A DNA stretch of 64,000 bases from Loripinus fragilis (GCA_964019695.1 OZ026516.1:84918789-84982788), one strand, 5' to 3'; shown: positions 45,942-58,857, numbered from the stretch's first letter. Translations and numbers: made by a program. The notes: generated from the sequence alone by a model not told the origin.

Positions 45942-46215
45942 TAAAATCAACCATGAAACGTCTGGCATTAAACAACAGTGTGTACACACTCATTCATGAA
46001 AGGTTTAAAATAGCGAGCATACATGCGGCCAATTAACGGTACGTGTAAACTATTAAACTACTCATTCAGGAAACCCTTTAAAGCTAAAGAGTACGGTAAA
46101 CATACATACCTTAAATACCTTTGTAAATTTGTTATGAAAATCAAGTGTGTACCATAAGGGCGCATGTTTTCTCGCTGTGTAGGCTACTAATGAATGACGT
46201 ATATGCATACGTATT

Positions 46216-46362
46216 TTTATCCAGAGGTGAGTTCAATAATGCGAGGGCTCGCCGGGCGCTCGTTGACTGGTACCTATCTTCATTCGTTATGTGTTAAGCC
46301 TGACACCAGTACAACGAGCGCTAGCAAGCGCTCGCATTGTTGAACTCGCCTCTGGTGAGTTT
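46216..46362. mobile_element. Short inverted-repeat element (about 147 bp)
   Basis: CCAGAGGTGAGTTCAATAATGCGAG and GCGCTCGTTGACTGGT on the left; ACCAGTACAACGAGCGC and CTCGCATTGTTGAACTCGCCTCTGG on the right. A MITE-like foldback; target duplication not identified. Confidence 0.75.
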
Positions 46363-47940
46363 ATTTATAGAACTTTGCGGTTTATTTTTCACACTGTATA
46401 TACGGCTAAATACCGCATGTAAATTGAACAGGTAGACGTACGCTTGCTACAATATCATGTTATAATATCTGATCGTTTATTGCACATACCTTAAATCAAG
46501 TCTTTTTTTTCGCTTTCGAAGAAAAGGCTTGATAGAGGGGTATATGGTGCGAACTAGTTAAAGTATATCTACCTGCACAAGTTCTAAGCAGAACCTGCTA
46601 TCCTTCGTTTACAAAATAAATGAACGATTAGTTGCTGTGATGCAATAGTGTCTATCAGTGTGGGCTTATTTATGATTTGTAGGTGCACAAAAGAAACGTT
46701 CCGAGATACGTTTCTTTAAAGCATCCACATTTTTGAACATCAGTTATATCCGGAGGCTTGCAGGTATATTCATTTATAAACCTTCTCCACCACTGATTTG
46801 ATATGAACATATTCTGCTTAAACTACACTATCTTCTGCCATGTTTGTATATAATATTATGTTGTATATCCTCATGGGCGTTATTGCCTACTGGAATTTTC
46901 AAATAAACCATCTATCTATCATTAACCATTAGACGCATGAATAATGTTTGAAACGGATTTGTTCTGAAGCGACGCTGTCTTGAGCAGGAAAGTTTGAACA
47001 TATAAGCTACATTTCCCCCCTTAGTCCATAAAATATGCTATTGGTATGTGTTCAGGCAGATCTAAATGGGCATCGACGCGAGAAAACCTGTCTTCGGCGT
47101 TTGCGAACAACAAAGGTGCAGACTAGCCTGCGCATCCGCACAGACTGATCAGCGCCTTTTTATTCGCGTTTTGGAAAATATCGTATAGACACATGCTACA
47201 GGTGAAATTTCAATTGTCTAGTTAGTCTCTGTAGCTGAGCTGACTGGTTTGGATCTCATGTAGGAAACCCCGAAGAAAAGTTTTGTCGCGTCGAGGCCCA
47301 ATTATATCAAGTAACTTCCAACCAACAACTGATCAGATTCAAAGTTCTTGGTATGGTACCAAACAAAACAGGATAAATCTAATAACTCTACAACTTTGGT
47401 CGCATGCCGGACAATGTCCAGAGCGGTTGTCGACGATGACGGTTATCTTGTTTTTTTCTCTCCAGAACTTGGTTTACCTTTATGGAAATGATCGATTAAT
47501 TAATAAGCGATCGATTAGATTTCGTTTAGCAAACTAATTGCATATTCATAAAAACATAAAGCATAACAGTAAGCAAGAAAATCATTAAAACTGATATTAA
47601 TTACCAGGAGTAGACACTGGACTGATAGCATGATCCAAAACTCAAAATGAACCATGGTACTAATAGCATGGACGTTGATAGAGGACAACGATGAACTTTG
47701 CATTGTCTGGTCAGTTTCACAAGTTTTGGAAGTACCTAGCTGTTCTTGATCGGCGATACATGTACATTAAAAGAAACTTTGGAAAAAGTGTAGGCTAAAT
47801 TGGGATCTATATATAGCAGAAAGTGACATGTCATCAGATGAAAGAGACACGTTTTTTTTTAAAGTGTAACATGTTACTTCTTTGGATTCTTTAAGGTAAG
47901 GAACCATCCGTTAAGCTGTACTGTAAAAATAAGAAAGTGT
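46363..47940. other. No recognised gene; possible retroelement tail
   Basis: GGGCGTTATTGCCTACTGGAATTTTCAAATAAACCATCTATCTATC at 46875-46918 looks like a retroelement 3' end with a short (ATCT)n tail. CGCATCCGCACAGACTGATCAG (47132) recalls the interior of the M6 repeat. No exon is supported. Confidence 0.4.
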
Positions 47941-48554
47941 GTGAACTTGGATTGGAGTATGGAGTCTGGGGTATGGAAATTAATTCCAAACTTGGGGCTT
48001 ACAAGCAAGAATGTCATTACCAAGCATGTTTGGTAGTCAACCCCAATTACACTATCTAATACTGAATGTTAATATTGAATGTTAAGTTAGTATTGAATGC
48101 TAAGCGTGTGATTCGATCCCAATCGTTGTATTCACAAGTATATGTGATATTCAGTCGGGGACTGTCCCAATGTTGGATGACATTCAACGGCAAGCCTGGG
48201 ATTCAGTCGGGTATCCAATGCATTGTTAATTCGATTGGTATTCAAGGCACCATTTTGGATTGAATCATAGAAGTATGTACGACGGCATTCACAAGTATAT
48301 ATGTGGTTTTCATTCCCAATGTTGGCATTCAATGTCAAGTCTTGGATCCAGAGATCCAAGAATAAAAAGTACACTAATTTACCTTGGAAATTCACTGCCA
48401 ATACCAAACTGGTGATTCAAAATCAACATTGGGATTGAATAGCAGACTTGAGATTTAATACCAAACATGCTTGTTAATGTCATTCTTGCTTGTAAAACCC
48501 AAACTTGGAATTGAATTCCATACCCCCAGACTCGATACTCCAAGCCAAGTTCAC
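47941..48554. mobile_element. Foldback element (about 614 bp)
   Basis: Left arm GTGAACTTGGATTGGAGTATGGAGTCTGGGGTATGG...CTTACAAGCAAGAATGTCATT...CATGTTTGGTA; the right arm is its complement from TACCAAACATGC to CCAAGTTCAC. The interior has several ATTCAATG/CATTGAAT phrases that also pair. No coding capacity. Confidence 0.8.
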
Positions 48555-49023
48555 GCAGTTAAATAAAGCATAACTTTACCCCAAATTTGGTGGCAGCTGA
48601 ACTTCCATGATTTTGATATATAAAACCTGTCAGCTTCTTTATATTCTTCTGAATATATTGACATGGCATTGCCTTTTAAACATAAAAAGGTCTCTATTCT
48701 CATTGGAGGTTTGATCCTCTTTACCTAAGTTAATAAAAAAGCATTCTATAGTTACCTATCAGCTTATAATAGTATATTGCACATGTACATCTCATGACCC
48801 ACCTGCATAGAATTTATATTAGGCTTTTTTCCCTTTTTTAAATGTTTTTTGTTGTTTAAGTATGTATGTCTAATCATCATTAATCATTGTGTGGAGGATT
48901 TCCTCCTTGATTGTTTGCCCTTCTTGGGCCGCCATTTGATTTGATTTGATTTGATCTTTACAAGCTATGTCAGTTCGATTCCATTGATCTGGAGAATAAC
49001 TACAACAATAACAGGTAGAAATG

Positions 49024-49204
49024 AGCCGTGACATGAGATTTCCAACAATGTGGTAAGTGCAACCAGTCTCTTAAATATTCTATAACTGTTAAGCTACTGA
49101 CCGAACATCATTTAGAGTTTCTAAGCTTAAAAGGAGGCTGCACAGGCTCGTCTGTGTCTACATATGTCAAAATGCCACATTGTTGGAAATCACATGTCAC
49201 GACT
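49024..49204. mobile_element. MITE, family M6, with 6-bp target duplication
   Basis: Ends AGCCGTGACATGAGATTTCC and GGAAATCACATGTCACGACT. GAAATG is present on both sides (49018-49023, 49205-49210). The GATCAG palindromic centre is deleted relative to the other copies, giving 181 bp. Confidence 0.9.
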
Positions 49205-49305
49205 GAAATGTCTGGATAAATGTTGGCCTAAAATTGTGTAGGCCAGATATTTTTATTAGATGATTTACGGGATTTTTTTCAGATTAAGGGTAGGGAGGGG
49301 GGGGA

Positions 49306-49360
49306 CAAAAAAAAAGCTCTGAAAATGACCAGTTGGCTGGTCATTTTCAGAGTGTTTTTT
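49306..49360. repeat. Perfect hairpin
   Basis: CTCTGAAAATGACCAG and CTGGTCATTTTCAGAG flank a 5-base loop TTGGC-like centre near 49335. The outer A and T runs extend the stem. No terminator or RNA role is implied. Confidence 0.7.
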
Positions 49361-49669
49361 TTCATTTTCAGCCACGTTTAACCTCAAAAATATATCATTT
49401 TTTCAACGGAAAAAATAATATTTAGAGTCTGCGGATAAAATAAAAAGAATAATTTTAGAACTTATTTTTTTTTTCTACTTTCCGGAAAATTACAGTAGGA
49501 GGGTTCGAAAATCAACTAATAAAAAGTCTGGCCTTATCACTGGATAAATGTTGGCCTCAAGTTGTTTAGTAGGAGGGTAAGCATAAGCTTACACCAAAAA
49601 AAGGTGACAGCTTAGGTTATTTTTGCATGGTTCCACTTTTATTTTTCACAGTGTACTTGTTGAATATTA

Positions 49670-49830
49670 CGCGAGGGTTTTATTTTCGCAAAGTTTCGCG
49701 AAAATAAACCCTCACGAAATGGCGAAATCACTCTGCTATCAAGTTACTGATTTAGGTCGCGAATTTGTAACATGTTTTTTAACGTAATGCGCGAAAATAG
49801 AACCCTCGCGAAAATTTCTGAATTTACAGT
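49670..49830. repeat. CGCGAAAATA inverted repeats (MITE remnant)
   Basis: GCGAGGGTTTTATTTTCGC, GCGAAAATAAACCCTC and GCGAAAATAGAACCCTCGCG occur in both orientations and end GAATTTACAGTAA. Typical of small palindromic repeats; no boundary fixed. Confidence 0.5.
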
Positions 49831-51240
49831 AAGCGTTTATTTTTAAGTTATTTTTTTAATCTCTTTTGGAATCATAGTTTTTAAAGAGTATTCCAGAGTG
49901 TTGGGAATCATGTATGCAATTAATTAAAATACAAATACAAAGTTGGACAGTGTTTGCATGAATGGATTAATTGGATACATTATTGGAAATTGATAAGAAA
50001 CATTCGTTTAAAAGTTTAACTGGTAATTGTTGGTAATGATTATTAATTAAACCGCTGCTGAAAGCCGTTAGTGTAGCGTTAGCTGTTGCGTCACAACTGT
50101 CAAAGTTGTGGCGAAATGACAGGGGATCTACTGGCAAACAGAAAAAATTTAAACGAGAATTTGGGGTCTTTTGTATACGTCCAAAATGCGATTAACGCAA
50201 TTTTGAGACTGACGTTACGTCATGTGTTAACGGAATCACATTTTGGACGGTGAACAATGTCACTATGTAAGCTTAAATATGGAGTGGTCCGACAAAAATT
50301 GACGTAAAATGTTTAATTGCGATTTCTAAAGTCCTAGTGTTCCACACAATGCTTATTTCCGTCGAACAAACTCACACACATGCAAAACGTCATACAAATC
50401 CTCTAAAAAATTGACGTTGCATCATTGACGTCAACTTTGAGCGCGTCGCCAGCCATTGTTCGCAACGCTAGCGTTTTAAATCTTCTAAAATTTGTGTTAA
50501 TCTATTAGTGCGAGTATTATCTAACATTAAGTTCAACACAGATACTCTTAGGTTTGTGTATACAAACTTTTAGAACTTGACGTTTATCAAAAAACGTTGA
50601 TACCTACGCTCCGTCGATGTTAGCGACCCGCTACACGAGCAAGAAATCTTCTTGCTACGACCTTATCGTAATTTTGCATCAATAAAGGAAGGATTCCTTG
50701 AATGTCTCGATTTTATGCCTTTAGTCAAAATTATGCTAGTGACGTCACATTGTGACGTTGTAGCCGCGTTCAAGGCAAGATGACTATTCCTGGCTATCAA
50801 TTTAGAGATTCTTTGCAATGTCTACAAAGAAAAATGCGAAAATAATGCTTTTGAAAATTCTGAGACATTCGATGACTGGTTCTGTGACTTTCTGTTTTGA
50901 CGGTTGTTTTAATAAATGGTTCCAGCACGTGTCATCAGTGATCATTCGGTTTTAAAGACCTATCAGTAACTTACAGAATTGCTACAATACAATAAGACGC
51001 AATTGCAAAAATAAAATGTTAAGTCGTTAAAAAGATATAGTCATTTTTGTAGGTGGTGCGTTTTCATTGGACATGAGTATAGTAAGTAAGCTACGTTACA
51101 TATTGTCATACAAGAAGCAAAATGTCACTTTACACCAGAAACGCTGTTAAGTATAGCTTTTAACTATCGTTTATCCATAGAATGCTCATTTATGTTTATT
51201 AAAAGTTAACAGAACAAGATTTCGAGCTAAAAAAGGTCCT
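49831..51240. other. No recognised gene; CRE-like TGACGTCA sites
   Basis: TGACGTCA occurs at 50426-50433 and 50740-50747 among several other TGACGT half-sites. These could be ATF/CREB-type sites or chance. No adjacent exon was recognised. Confidence 0.35.
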
Positions 51241-54200
51241 GCTCCCCCCCCCTAGGGAATTTTGCAGACATATCCTATCTTGAAGAAAATTTCAAGCCGC
51301 ATCTTTTAAGAGATGTTTGCACTCTGTGCTCCGGGGCGTTAGTCTCTGACAGCCTGTTACATATGTTACTGTAACAAACTAAGGAAAAAAATCAAAATGA
51401 AAGTTTGAGCGACAGAAAGAAGACATTAAACCATCTAATTATTCAAATTTCTTATGTAGTTTGCAAGCTGGATGCCTAAGCTTTATAAAAGCAGCATTTT
51501 AAACAAAATTACAGCCTTCAATGGTGTTACATGCGTTACATAGATTAAATTTCACTTTGAAAGTTGAAATCGTGACTAACATCATTCATTTTACAGACGA
51601 TTTGTGCATTTTTACAAATGTTTTTAATCTTAGTTTACTAAAATACTCATTAGACTAATAGAAAAAACAAAGTTTGCTTTTCTATCTCAAATACATTGTT
51701 TTATATGAGCTATTAAACAACCCTACCCCAAATTTTAAGTACCCAATTTCGGTATCTATTATTGAAGAAAAAATATATGAAATATTTGACGCTCGTGGAT
51801 ATCTTACATTTTTGGCACTGTCTTGCTAATGCAATAAAGAATCATACATTTGCAAGTTTGACATCAGGATCAGAGCACTTATTAAAGTATGTAACGTATG
51901 TTACATGGCATAATGAATGAGCTAGGAAATTTTCTTGGAAGTAAGAGATGATATTTCAGAAAAATACCATTTTTCACATGTTTTTCTATTAATCTCTAGC
52001 CTCTGGTGCCTTAGTCTTAGTAATTACAGTCATTGCTGATAACAAGCCCATGAAATTGTGTTACCTGTGTTATATATAACCTTTTTAATCACATATTTCC
52101 TAATGCCTATGATATTAAAATATATAGAAATATAGATAGAAAATAATAGTTCTCATTTAAATGACACAATTTAATAAATATTCCTATTAAATAAAATTAT
52201 TCAAAAACAATCTTTATTCAAGTCAGCCTCACAATGTCTATCATTGTGTCTGCTTCTATTGCAAAATAATCACCCATTTCATCACAACCAGTCAAATCAT
52301 GGCATTGTATTAGGACTGCAAACTGAGTACAATCCTGTTCCTCTCCACCCTTTTGGGAATTGTGCAGACATATCCTACCTTAAAGAACAATTCAAGCTGC
52401 ATCAAATAAGAGATGTTTGCACTCTATTAACTAGGGGGTTAGCCTGTAATGGTTTGATACGTATGTTACCATATCAATTTAAGAATAAATGAATTGAAAG
52501 TCTGAGAAACAGAAAGAAGACATAAAACTATCTATTTATTTGAATTATTCATGTAGTTTGCATGCTGAATACCTTTGATATATAAGAAAAGATTTTTTAA
52601 CAAATATACAGCTTCCGATGGTGTTATATGTGTTACATTAAATAAGATTACTTTTTAAAATTGGTAATTGTGACAAACATCACTTATAAGCATTTCGTGT
52701 GATCCTCCTCTTTAGCCATCAAAAGACTTAATTTTCTTCGTATGTGTGGCCAGTGCCAGCATCAAACAACTTGACTCAGCCAAACTTGAATCCTTAGCAT
52801 TCTTCAAAAGCAGAAACAGCATGTCAGTGTCATGGGATCAAACACCTAATTAAATATGGGTTTAATGTCATTTCACATATATGCATACAATGGAGTATGA
52901 CTCTGGTATATATCTCTTCCTGTGAAGTGGCAAGAGCAATCTAACTGCAGCTGCCTCTGCATCCGTGCTAGTCAAATGATAACTTTGCTCTGATTTGGCA
53001 AAATCTATGTCTCTACCGTATACCTCTAAGAATACTTTAAGATTTCTGACATTGTCAAACAGAAATTTGATAGGCTGCTTTTTGCATAATTTGCCATGGA
53101 ACCTATCCAGTCTTTTGGTGCTTAAGTCCTCAGGTCTTAGATCAATAGTATTTTGCTGCGCCCAAAGAACTTTATAAGTTTTCTTTAATTACAATGTTGA
53201 CTCTTGATGGTTTTGGAAGACCGTCTTAAACAATTTCTGTTACACCTTGAAAGTTATCTGGTATAAGAGAAAGAATATGAAGTTGGACATTGCCATCAAT
53301 TATGTTTGCAGTTGGTTGTTTTTGATGTCAGTACATTGAAGCATGTCTTAAAATAATGTAAAACCTATGATTTCTCAGTTTTTGCAGCCATATCATTAGC
53401 TGTTGCATTCAAAAGAAGGAAAGTGGACTATAGGTAGAATGGGATAACCAGTTGTTCTATATTATGCTCTATGGAAGATTTATACAGATTAAACAAGTTG
53501 ATAAGGTGCCTCATTTCATGATCCATTGAAAACACTGAAATTGAAAACACTTGTCACTGACTGTGTAATCAAAAAGAATGTCACGACAATGCCCTTGCTC
53601 ATTTATTATGACGAGTTATATATGTTACATCCTTTAATAAGCGCTCATCTTAGAAACTTAGTGAATCATTGAATTGAAAGGGTCTAATTTGCGCTCTGTT
53701 CATCCTGCATTTCATTGCTTTACCTGCTGTGATACAGCTAGTTCATTTATCTGAAGGGAAATAGTTACCTCTGTTTCAGAAGTACTAAGACTTCAAATAA
53801 GTTTTTGAATGCTTGGGGAAAGATAATAAGTGCAGTGACATTATTAGATGCAAATATGTGGGTTGCATGTATGGAAAGGCTACATTTATAAAAGTTAACC
53901 AGCGAAGATATGATTCTTTATCACAGAAATATCAAGGTACATCAGTCCAGGTACTCATTGCTCTTAACTTGTGATGGCATAGTTTTCCTCCTTGTAAAGC
54001 TTTAGTCTTTCTCCTACTTGCAGAGTATCACTTGAAACGCATACTCAAAGAGCCAACTATTAGGAATTCATATCAGTTTCCGAATGTTACAAGCCATAAA
54101 TGGCAAAATTGGAAAGTTGATAATGGCTCATCAATTTTGAGTGGAATGGTGGTAAAATTGAATAACAGTAAATGATTAAAATATTGTATGATGATTCTAC

Positions 54201-57200
54201 TAGTTGCAAGGAGGCATGTGATAATAATGATTACCACAGAAGCAGACAACGACAAACGTTCAACATGAGTGTTAAATCGATGAGAAATAGTTTGGACCAC
54301 TTCATTTATTGTATTTTCTTGTAAAAATGTAAAACTAATTTTCTATTTGTGGCTCTATATTTAGCATTATATGCACAGTATTAGGAAATGTGTCCAAAAG
54401 GTCATTGATAACATCTGTAACACCAGTCCATGGGCTTGATAATCAGAAATGAATATAAGGACCTCTGACAGTGGTAATGGGAATCACAGTGTATCGCTGC
54501 CTATTATTTTGATAAAAATTAAAGTCGATCAAATGCTTCCATCTTCATATTTAAGCTTGCTGTTGGTCTCCATTTTATGATTTTGCATTTGATTTCCTAT
54601 TGCCATAAATGTACGGCTTTATTTTGGGGCTAAAATGGTCACTTTTTGTATTATACATATAGGAAATAGAAAAATATTTTTAAAACATTATTCCCCCCCG
54701 AGTCCCAACTAATCCTTTTGCACGTAAGTGTGTTCTCATATTTTACATAATACATGTGAAAAGCTAGCTGGGACTCAGGGGGGAATGATATCCCACAGCC
54801 CAAAATGTGACGTCTGGGTGAGCCCGATCATTAGCATTTGGATTTTTGGAGTGCTCTCTTGAAAATCTTTTTTTCCAGTATAATGAAATAATAAGTACAA
54901 GTAAGCTTCCTTTTCATAACCCATTAGTTGTGAAATATAACAACGTTTTAGCATATTTTTCTTTAGATTATGGAAATTGTCCTTTTACTAAATTCAGTTG
55001 GTAGATTATTTTGCACATATACTGTATCTATCCAATACACATAAACTACATGGCCATTGACTAGGTGTACTTTATGCATGGATGAATGGTTATAGTACAT
55101 TGCTGCATAATATTGCACCAGGTAAATACATTGTCATCAAGGTTGAATATGGACTACAGTTGCACTTCAAAATATTTCTTCACAAATCAGATAGAAAAAA
55201 CAACAACAAAAATAATCATTAAAATGCCCATGAATTTGGACTTTAAAATACTTTCACTCTGATTTGTAATCGAGGATTGATGATATAATACCCTTACACG
55301 TGAAAATAATTGATTTCTAAATGTTTTGGTGAAGTCAAATTTTGCAACCCCTACCCTCTTTGGTAGCGTCTCCTGTTTTGTCGTAGGGATCTGCCTGTCT
55401 AATTATAACCTTAATTCGTTCCTAATACATCAAGCGTCCTATTCAAAAGGATACCAGCGATATCTTATGCACAGGGAAAATTTGGGAAGCGTCTGAAAAA
55501 TAGGCAGATATCCTATCAAAGTGTCAGAGGTCCTTTCTAGTGTTTTGACACCAAAGACTTATAAGTACACATTAAGTGTCCTGATCTTTATTTAATGACA
55601 TCTTGTAGATATATGAGCAAGACAGACTAAGAAAATGAAAAATATCCACACGCTGTAATCGCTTTCATGTGTTTTACTTAAATGGTAATAACAAAATTTG
55701 CTTCTCTGTAAAACTGGGAGTAGGGCTGTGTATTAGCTTCTATAAGACAATATATTTCAGATAGAAAAGCAAACTTGGTTTTTTCTATTCATCAATTGAG
55801 AATATGTTTGTAAAATCTAATAAAACAGTTTAAAACCAAGTCATAGTAGTTGTTTAACTACATGACGATTGCCACAATTAAAGCTTTTAAATTATAATTA
55901 GGTTCATGTAACGCACATAACACCACAGTTAGCCGTATTAATGTTAAACAGCTTCCATATGTTGTAAAGACATCCAGTATAAAGACTATAAGAATGTCAA
56001 TTTATTAGATAATTTTAATGTCTTCTTTTGGTGGCTCAAACATTTAAATTTCTTATTCTCAAATTGATATAGTAACATATGTAACATGTTACAGGCTAAC
56101 ACCCCGACTTACAGAGTGCAAACATTTCTTATTAAATGCACTTTGAATAATTACAATTAATATGTAATTTGTCTGCAGAATTCCAAAGGGGATTAGGATG
56201 GAGCAGGCCCTTACTCAGCTTGATGTCAAAATACTGTTTGATGATTTTACTTATCACGCTAACATATGTAACGCTCTCTGATCTTTAAAACTTGATGAAA
56301 ACTAGCAGATCTATAAGTCTTTATCATTGGAGCCAGTTTAAAATCCCTAAACAATGTAAGATATCCAACAGCTGCGAGTTTTTTCACAATTTTAGCTCAA
56401 ACTTTCAAACTACCGTTCCTTTATTTGATATAGTAACGCATGTAACACACTGTTTCAGACTAACGCCCCAACATAGAGAGTGCAAACATCCCTTATTCGA
56501 TGCAGCTTGAGTTGTACTATAAGAAGGAATATGTCTGCAAAATTCCCTCGAGGAGATTAAAACATTTTTAGGCATATCTTACGTAAAGACAATGAGCTTG
56601 CCCATTTATTACATCAGGTAACATATGTTACAGCCTCTGATATTAAAAATTTTGCAACAAACTTGCAGATTTATGAGTCTTTTCATATAAGCAAATAAAT
56701 CCCAAACAATGAAACATATTCATCAACTGCAAATATTTTTTAACTATTTTTACTTTAGTTTTAATACCAAACATTTCACCTTAAAACTGGGTAGGGGTAG
56801 GGTTGTTTAATTGCTCATTTCAGAAAAAATATTTAAGCTAGAGAAACAAACTTTAATTTTTCTGTTAGCCAATTGCATAAGCTAGTCAGACATAGTTAAA
56901 AACATTTTGCAAATTACACAGAGAGATTGTGAATGTAAATGATGTTAGCCACACTTGCAAATTTTAATGGGTTATCTGATTTATGTAACGCACATGACAC
57001 CTTAGAAAGCCGTAATTTTGTTCAAATGGCTGTCATGCGTAGTTAAGATATCCAGTATGCAGACTATATGAATGATTTTTAAAAATAAATATTTTAATGT
57101 CTTTAATTTGTAGCCCAAACTTTCAATTTACTTTTTCTTAGTTTGATTAAGTAACGTATGTTACAGGCTCTTACAGACTAACGCTCTAGAGCACAGAGTG

Positions 57201-57280
57201 CAAACATCTCTTAAAAGACTCGGCTTTTAATTCTCTACAAGATAGGATATGTCTGCAAAATTCCCTAGGGGGGGGGGAGC
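51241..57280. mobile_element. Large inverted-repeat element X2 (6.0 kb)
   Basis: The left terminus GCTCC(C)nTAGGGAATTTTGCAGACATATCC continues into AGAGATGTTTGCACTCTGTGCTC, GCGTTAGTCTCTGA and CCTGTTACATATGTTAC. Its complement ends the element at 57155-57280. Diverged copies of the same terminal block lie inward at 52322-52470 (direct to the left end) and at 56060-56210 and 56425-56560 (inverted), so each side has an array. Interior inverted blocks (CCCCCCCGAGTCCCA / TGGGACTCAGGGGGG) lie at 54690-54785. A ruined minus-strand gene (about 53000-53700) matches that of X1. Confidence 0.75.
53000..53700 (-). pseudogene. Ruined gene of element X2
   Basis: Minus-strand remains read LLLNATANDMAAKTEKS (about 53435-53370), then DGNVQLHILSLIPDNFQGVTEIV (53301-53230) and a PKPSRVNIVI stretch. 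In element X1 the equivalent blocks read LSTPDIVPAKTDKS and DGNAILQSLIAYPVTF. Stops and shifts interrupt it. Further downstream DRFHGKLCKKQPIKFLFDNV and LTSTDAEAAAVRLLLP are open in part. Function not recognised. Confidence 0.6.
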
Positions 57281-58087
57281 AAACCCATTCTCAGCCATCC
57301 GTCTAAAAGTATTACATGCTAACTTTCAAAGTGGAATGGTTCTAACCATATTCAACATTTTGTTCGGTGTAAACATATTCAACAGGTTGTAATTCTTAAA
57401 GTATTTATGATAGAACCAAGCTGTTTATGTTTGCAGTTTGGAAACAGTCAGGTTATTGTCTTTTCGGAACATGATGTTTTAATCCTAAATGTTCATTATA
57501 GAGCTTATCGAATTAAACTGTTGCACCAAATTAAATAAATTTATAAGGTGTAGTTGAAAATATAACGTAAATGACATTTATAACATAAAAAGTGTATTTC
57601 TGGATGCAAGCAATTTATTTCAATACTTGTTTAGGTCCTTAACGAGCTTATAGCTGTAACGAACGGCCGTATGCATCATCTGGATTCCACATGGATACCA
57701 TTTCTTATTCAAATGTTGCAATTTTGTATTAATAGTAAAAATTGGGTATGTGTATAAAACGCCTCCTGAAACACTGCTACCACAATTTGGCTATACGATG
57801 TGCCCTGAAATGTTGTAGAAGGGTAGCGCTAACTATTTCTGAAGTCAATTTTTTTCTGGCTGGAAAATTGTATGAAGTAAATTTTCAAAAAATAGCCCCT
57901 TGACTATAAGGGCAAGCTACAATCACTCGTACACTAGAAAATACGTGGAAATTAACACCAAGAGAGACGGCAGCTCAGCTACCACCCCTTTTGGTGTAAA
58001 CGTGTGGCCATTATTTCTCTAGTTATAGATGTTAGACGCTTCTACTTGTTATTATTGTAGTTACAATTAAACAAGACATACTTTCCT
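57281..58087. other. Upstream flank of gene 2; no recognised gene
   Basis: Contains GACGGCAGCTCAGCTACCACC...TTTTGGTGTAAACGTG (57967-58004), similar to GCGGCAGTTTAGCTGCCATC...TTTTGGTGTAAATGTG at 58343-58380, so the foldback at 58088-58299 lies between two copies of a short repeat. Confidence 0.4.
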
Positions 58088-58299
58088 GCCAGCCAAGAGT
58101 GACAGTGACGTCGTGTTTCGCTTATAATTGTTAAGTAAAACATTAACTTGTACACTCCACTTGAGCTAATGCGAATCGATAGATCACTTGTGTATCAATC
58201 CTATCCTGCGGATATGATTAATACACAAGTGATCGATCGATTCTAAGCCCCTGATAACTTTGTAAACAAAACATGACGTCAATGTCACTCTTGGCTGGT
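58088..58299. repeat. Foldback element just upstream of gene 2 exon 1
   Basis: Outer arms GCCAGCCAAGAGTGACAGTGACGTC and GACGTCAATGTCACTCTTGGCTGGT; inner arms GAATCGATAGATCACTTGTGTAT and ATACACAAGTGATCGATCGATTC. It ends 187 bp before the exon 1 start codon and includes a TGACGTCA palindrome at 58274-58281. Confidence 0.8.
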
Positions 58300-58485
58300 A
58301 GAACAGTAGTTTTAAAGTAGTTGAAAGGTTACATTTAGACCTGCGGCAGTTTAGCTGCCATCATTTTGGTGTAAATGTGCACCATTTGTTTTCAGTGTAT
58401 AACAATATGTATACATGTACTCGTTTTCTGACATTCTTACTTTCAGAATTAGGTGAGCCAGTATTTCCTGAGTTAGTTGACAACT

Positions 58486-58641
58486 ATGCTCGTCAGATCT
58501 TTGTGCATATTGGTGTGTGGCGGTTTATTTACGGTGGTTGTCGGTCAAAGCCACAGCCAATCCGTGGATCTTATGACAGACATGTTGAGCGGCTATGACC
58601 GAAGACATCGCCCGGTAGAGGATCAGTCTAAAGCTATTCAA
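58486..58641 (+). CDS. nAChR-like gene 2, exon 1 (signal peptide and N terminus)
   Basis: Start ATG at 58486; donor CAA|GTGAGT after 58641, phase 0. The first 20 or so residues are a signal peptide (MLVRSLCILVCGGLFTVVVG), with likely cleavage before QSHSQ. Next comes LMTDMLSGYDRRHRPVEDQS, the N-terminal helix region and the RPV signature that precedes beta strand 1 in nicotinic receptor subunits. Joined to 63006 the reading frame runs directly into VNVSFDIVAL, the expected continuation. The intron is 4364 bp and contains several repeats. An AG acceptor (TTACTTTCAG to 58446) may mark a 5' UTR exon start. An in-frame TTG lies nine bases upstream, but ATG gives the better signal peptide. A secreted/membrane-targeted chain is expected. 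Confidence 0.85.
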
Positions 58642-58857
58642 GTGAGTTCAAATAAACACGTATATTCTTTTATTTTTTTTTAATGTTGGATACCTTTTAA
58701 GTTTATTTGATCTTGGCTTAATTAGAACAATCCTTTATCCCGAAACAGTCAGTCTCGAATGCCAATTCCATTTTACTTCATAAACAATGTAGTACAAAAT
58801 AAGTCTTCAATCCTCTCTGATAGCACTAGCTTTCTTCAACCTTCGAAAACTAACGTA

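Noticed and set aside
49306..49360. Rho-independent-type terminator
   Set aside because: A hairpin with a T run in a eukaryotic intergenic region; more simply a repeat.
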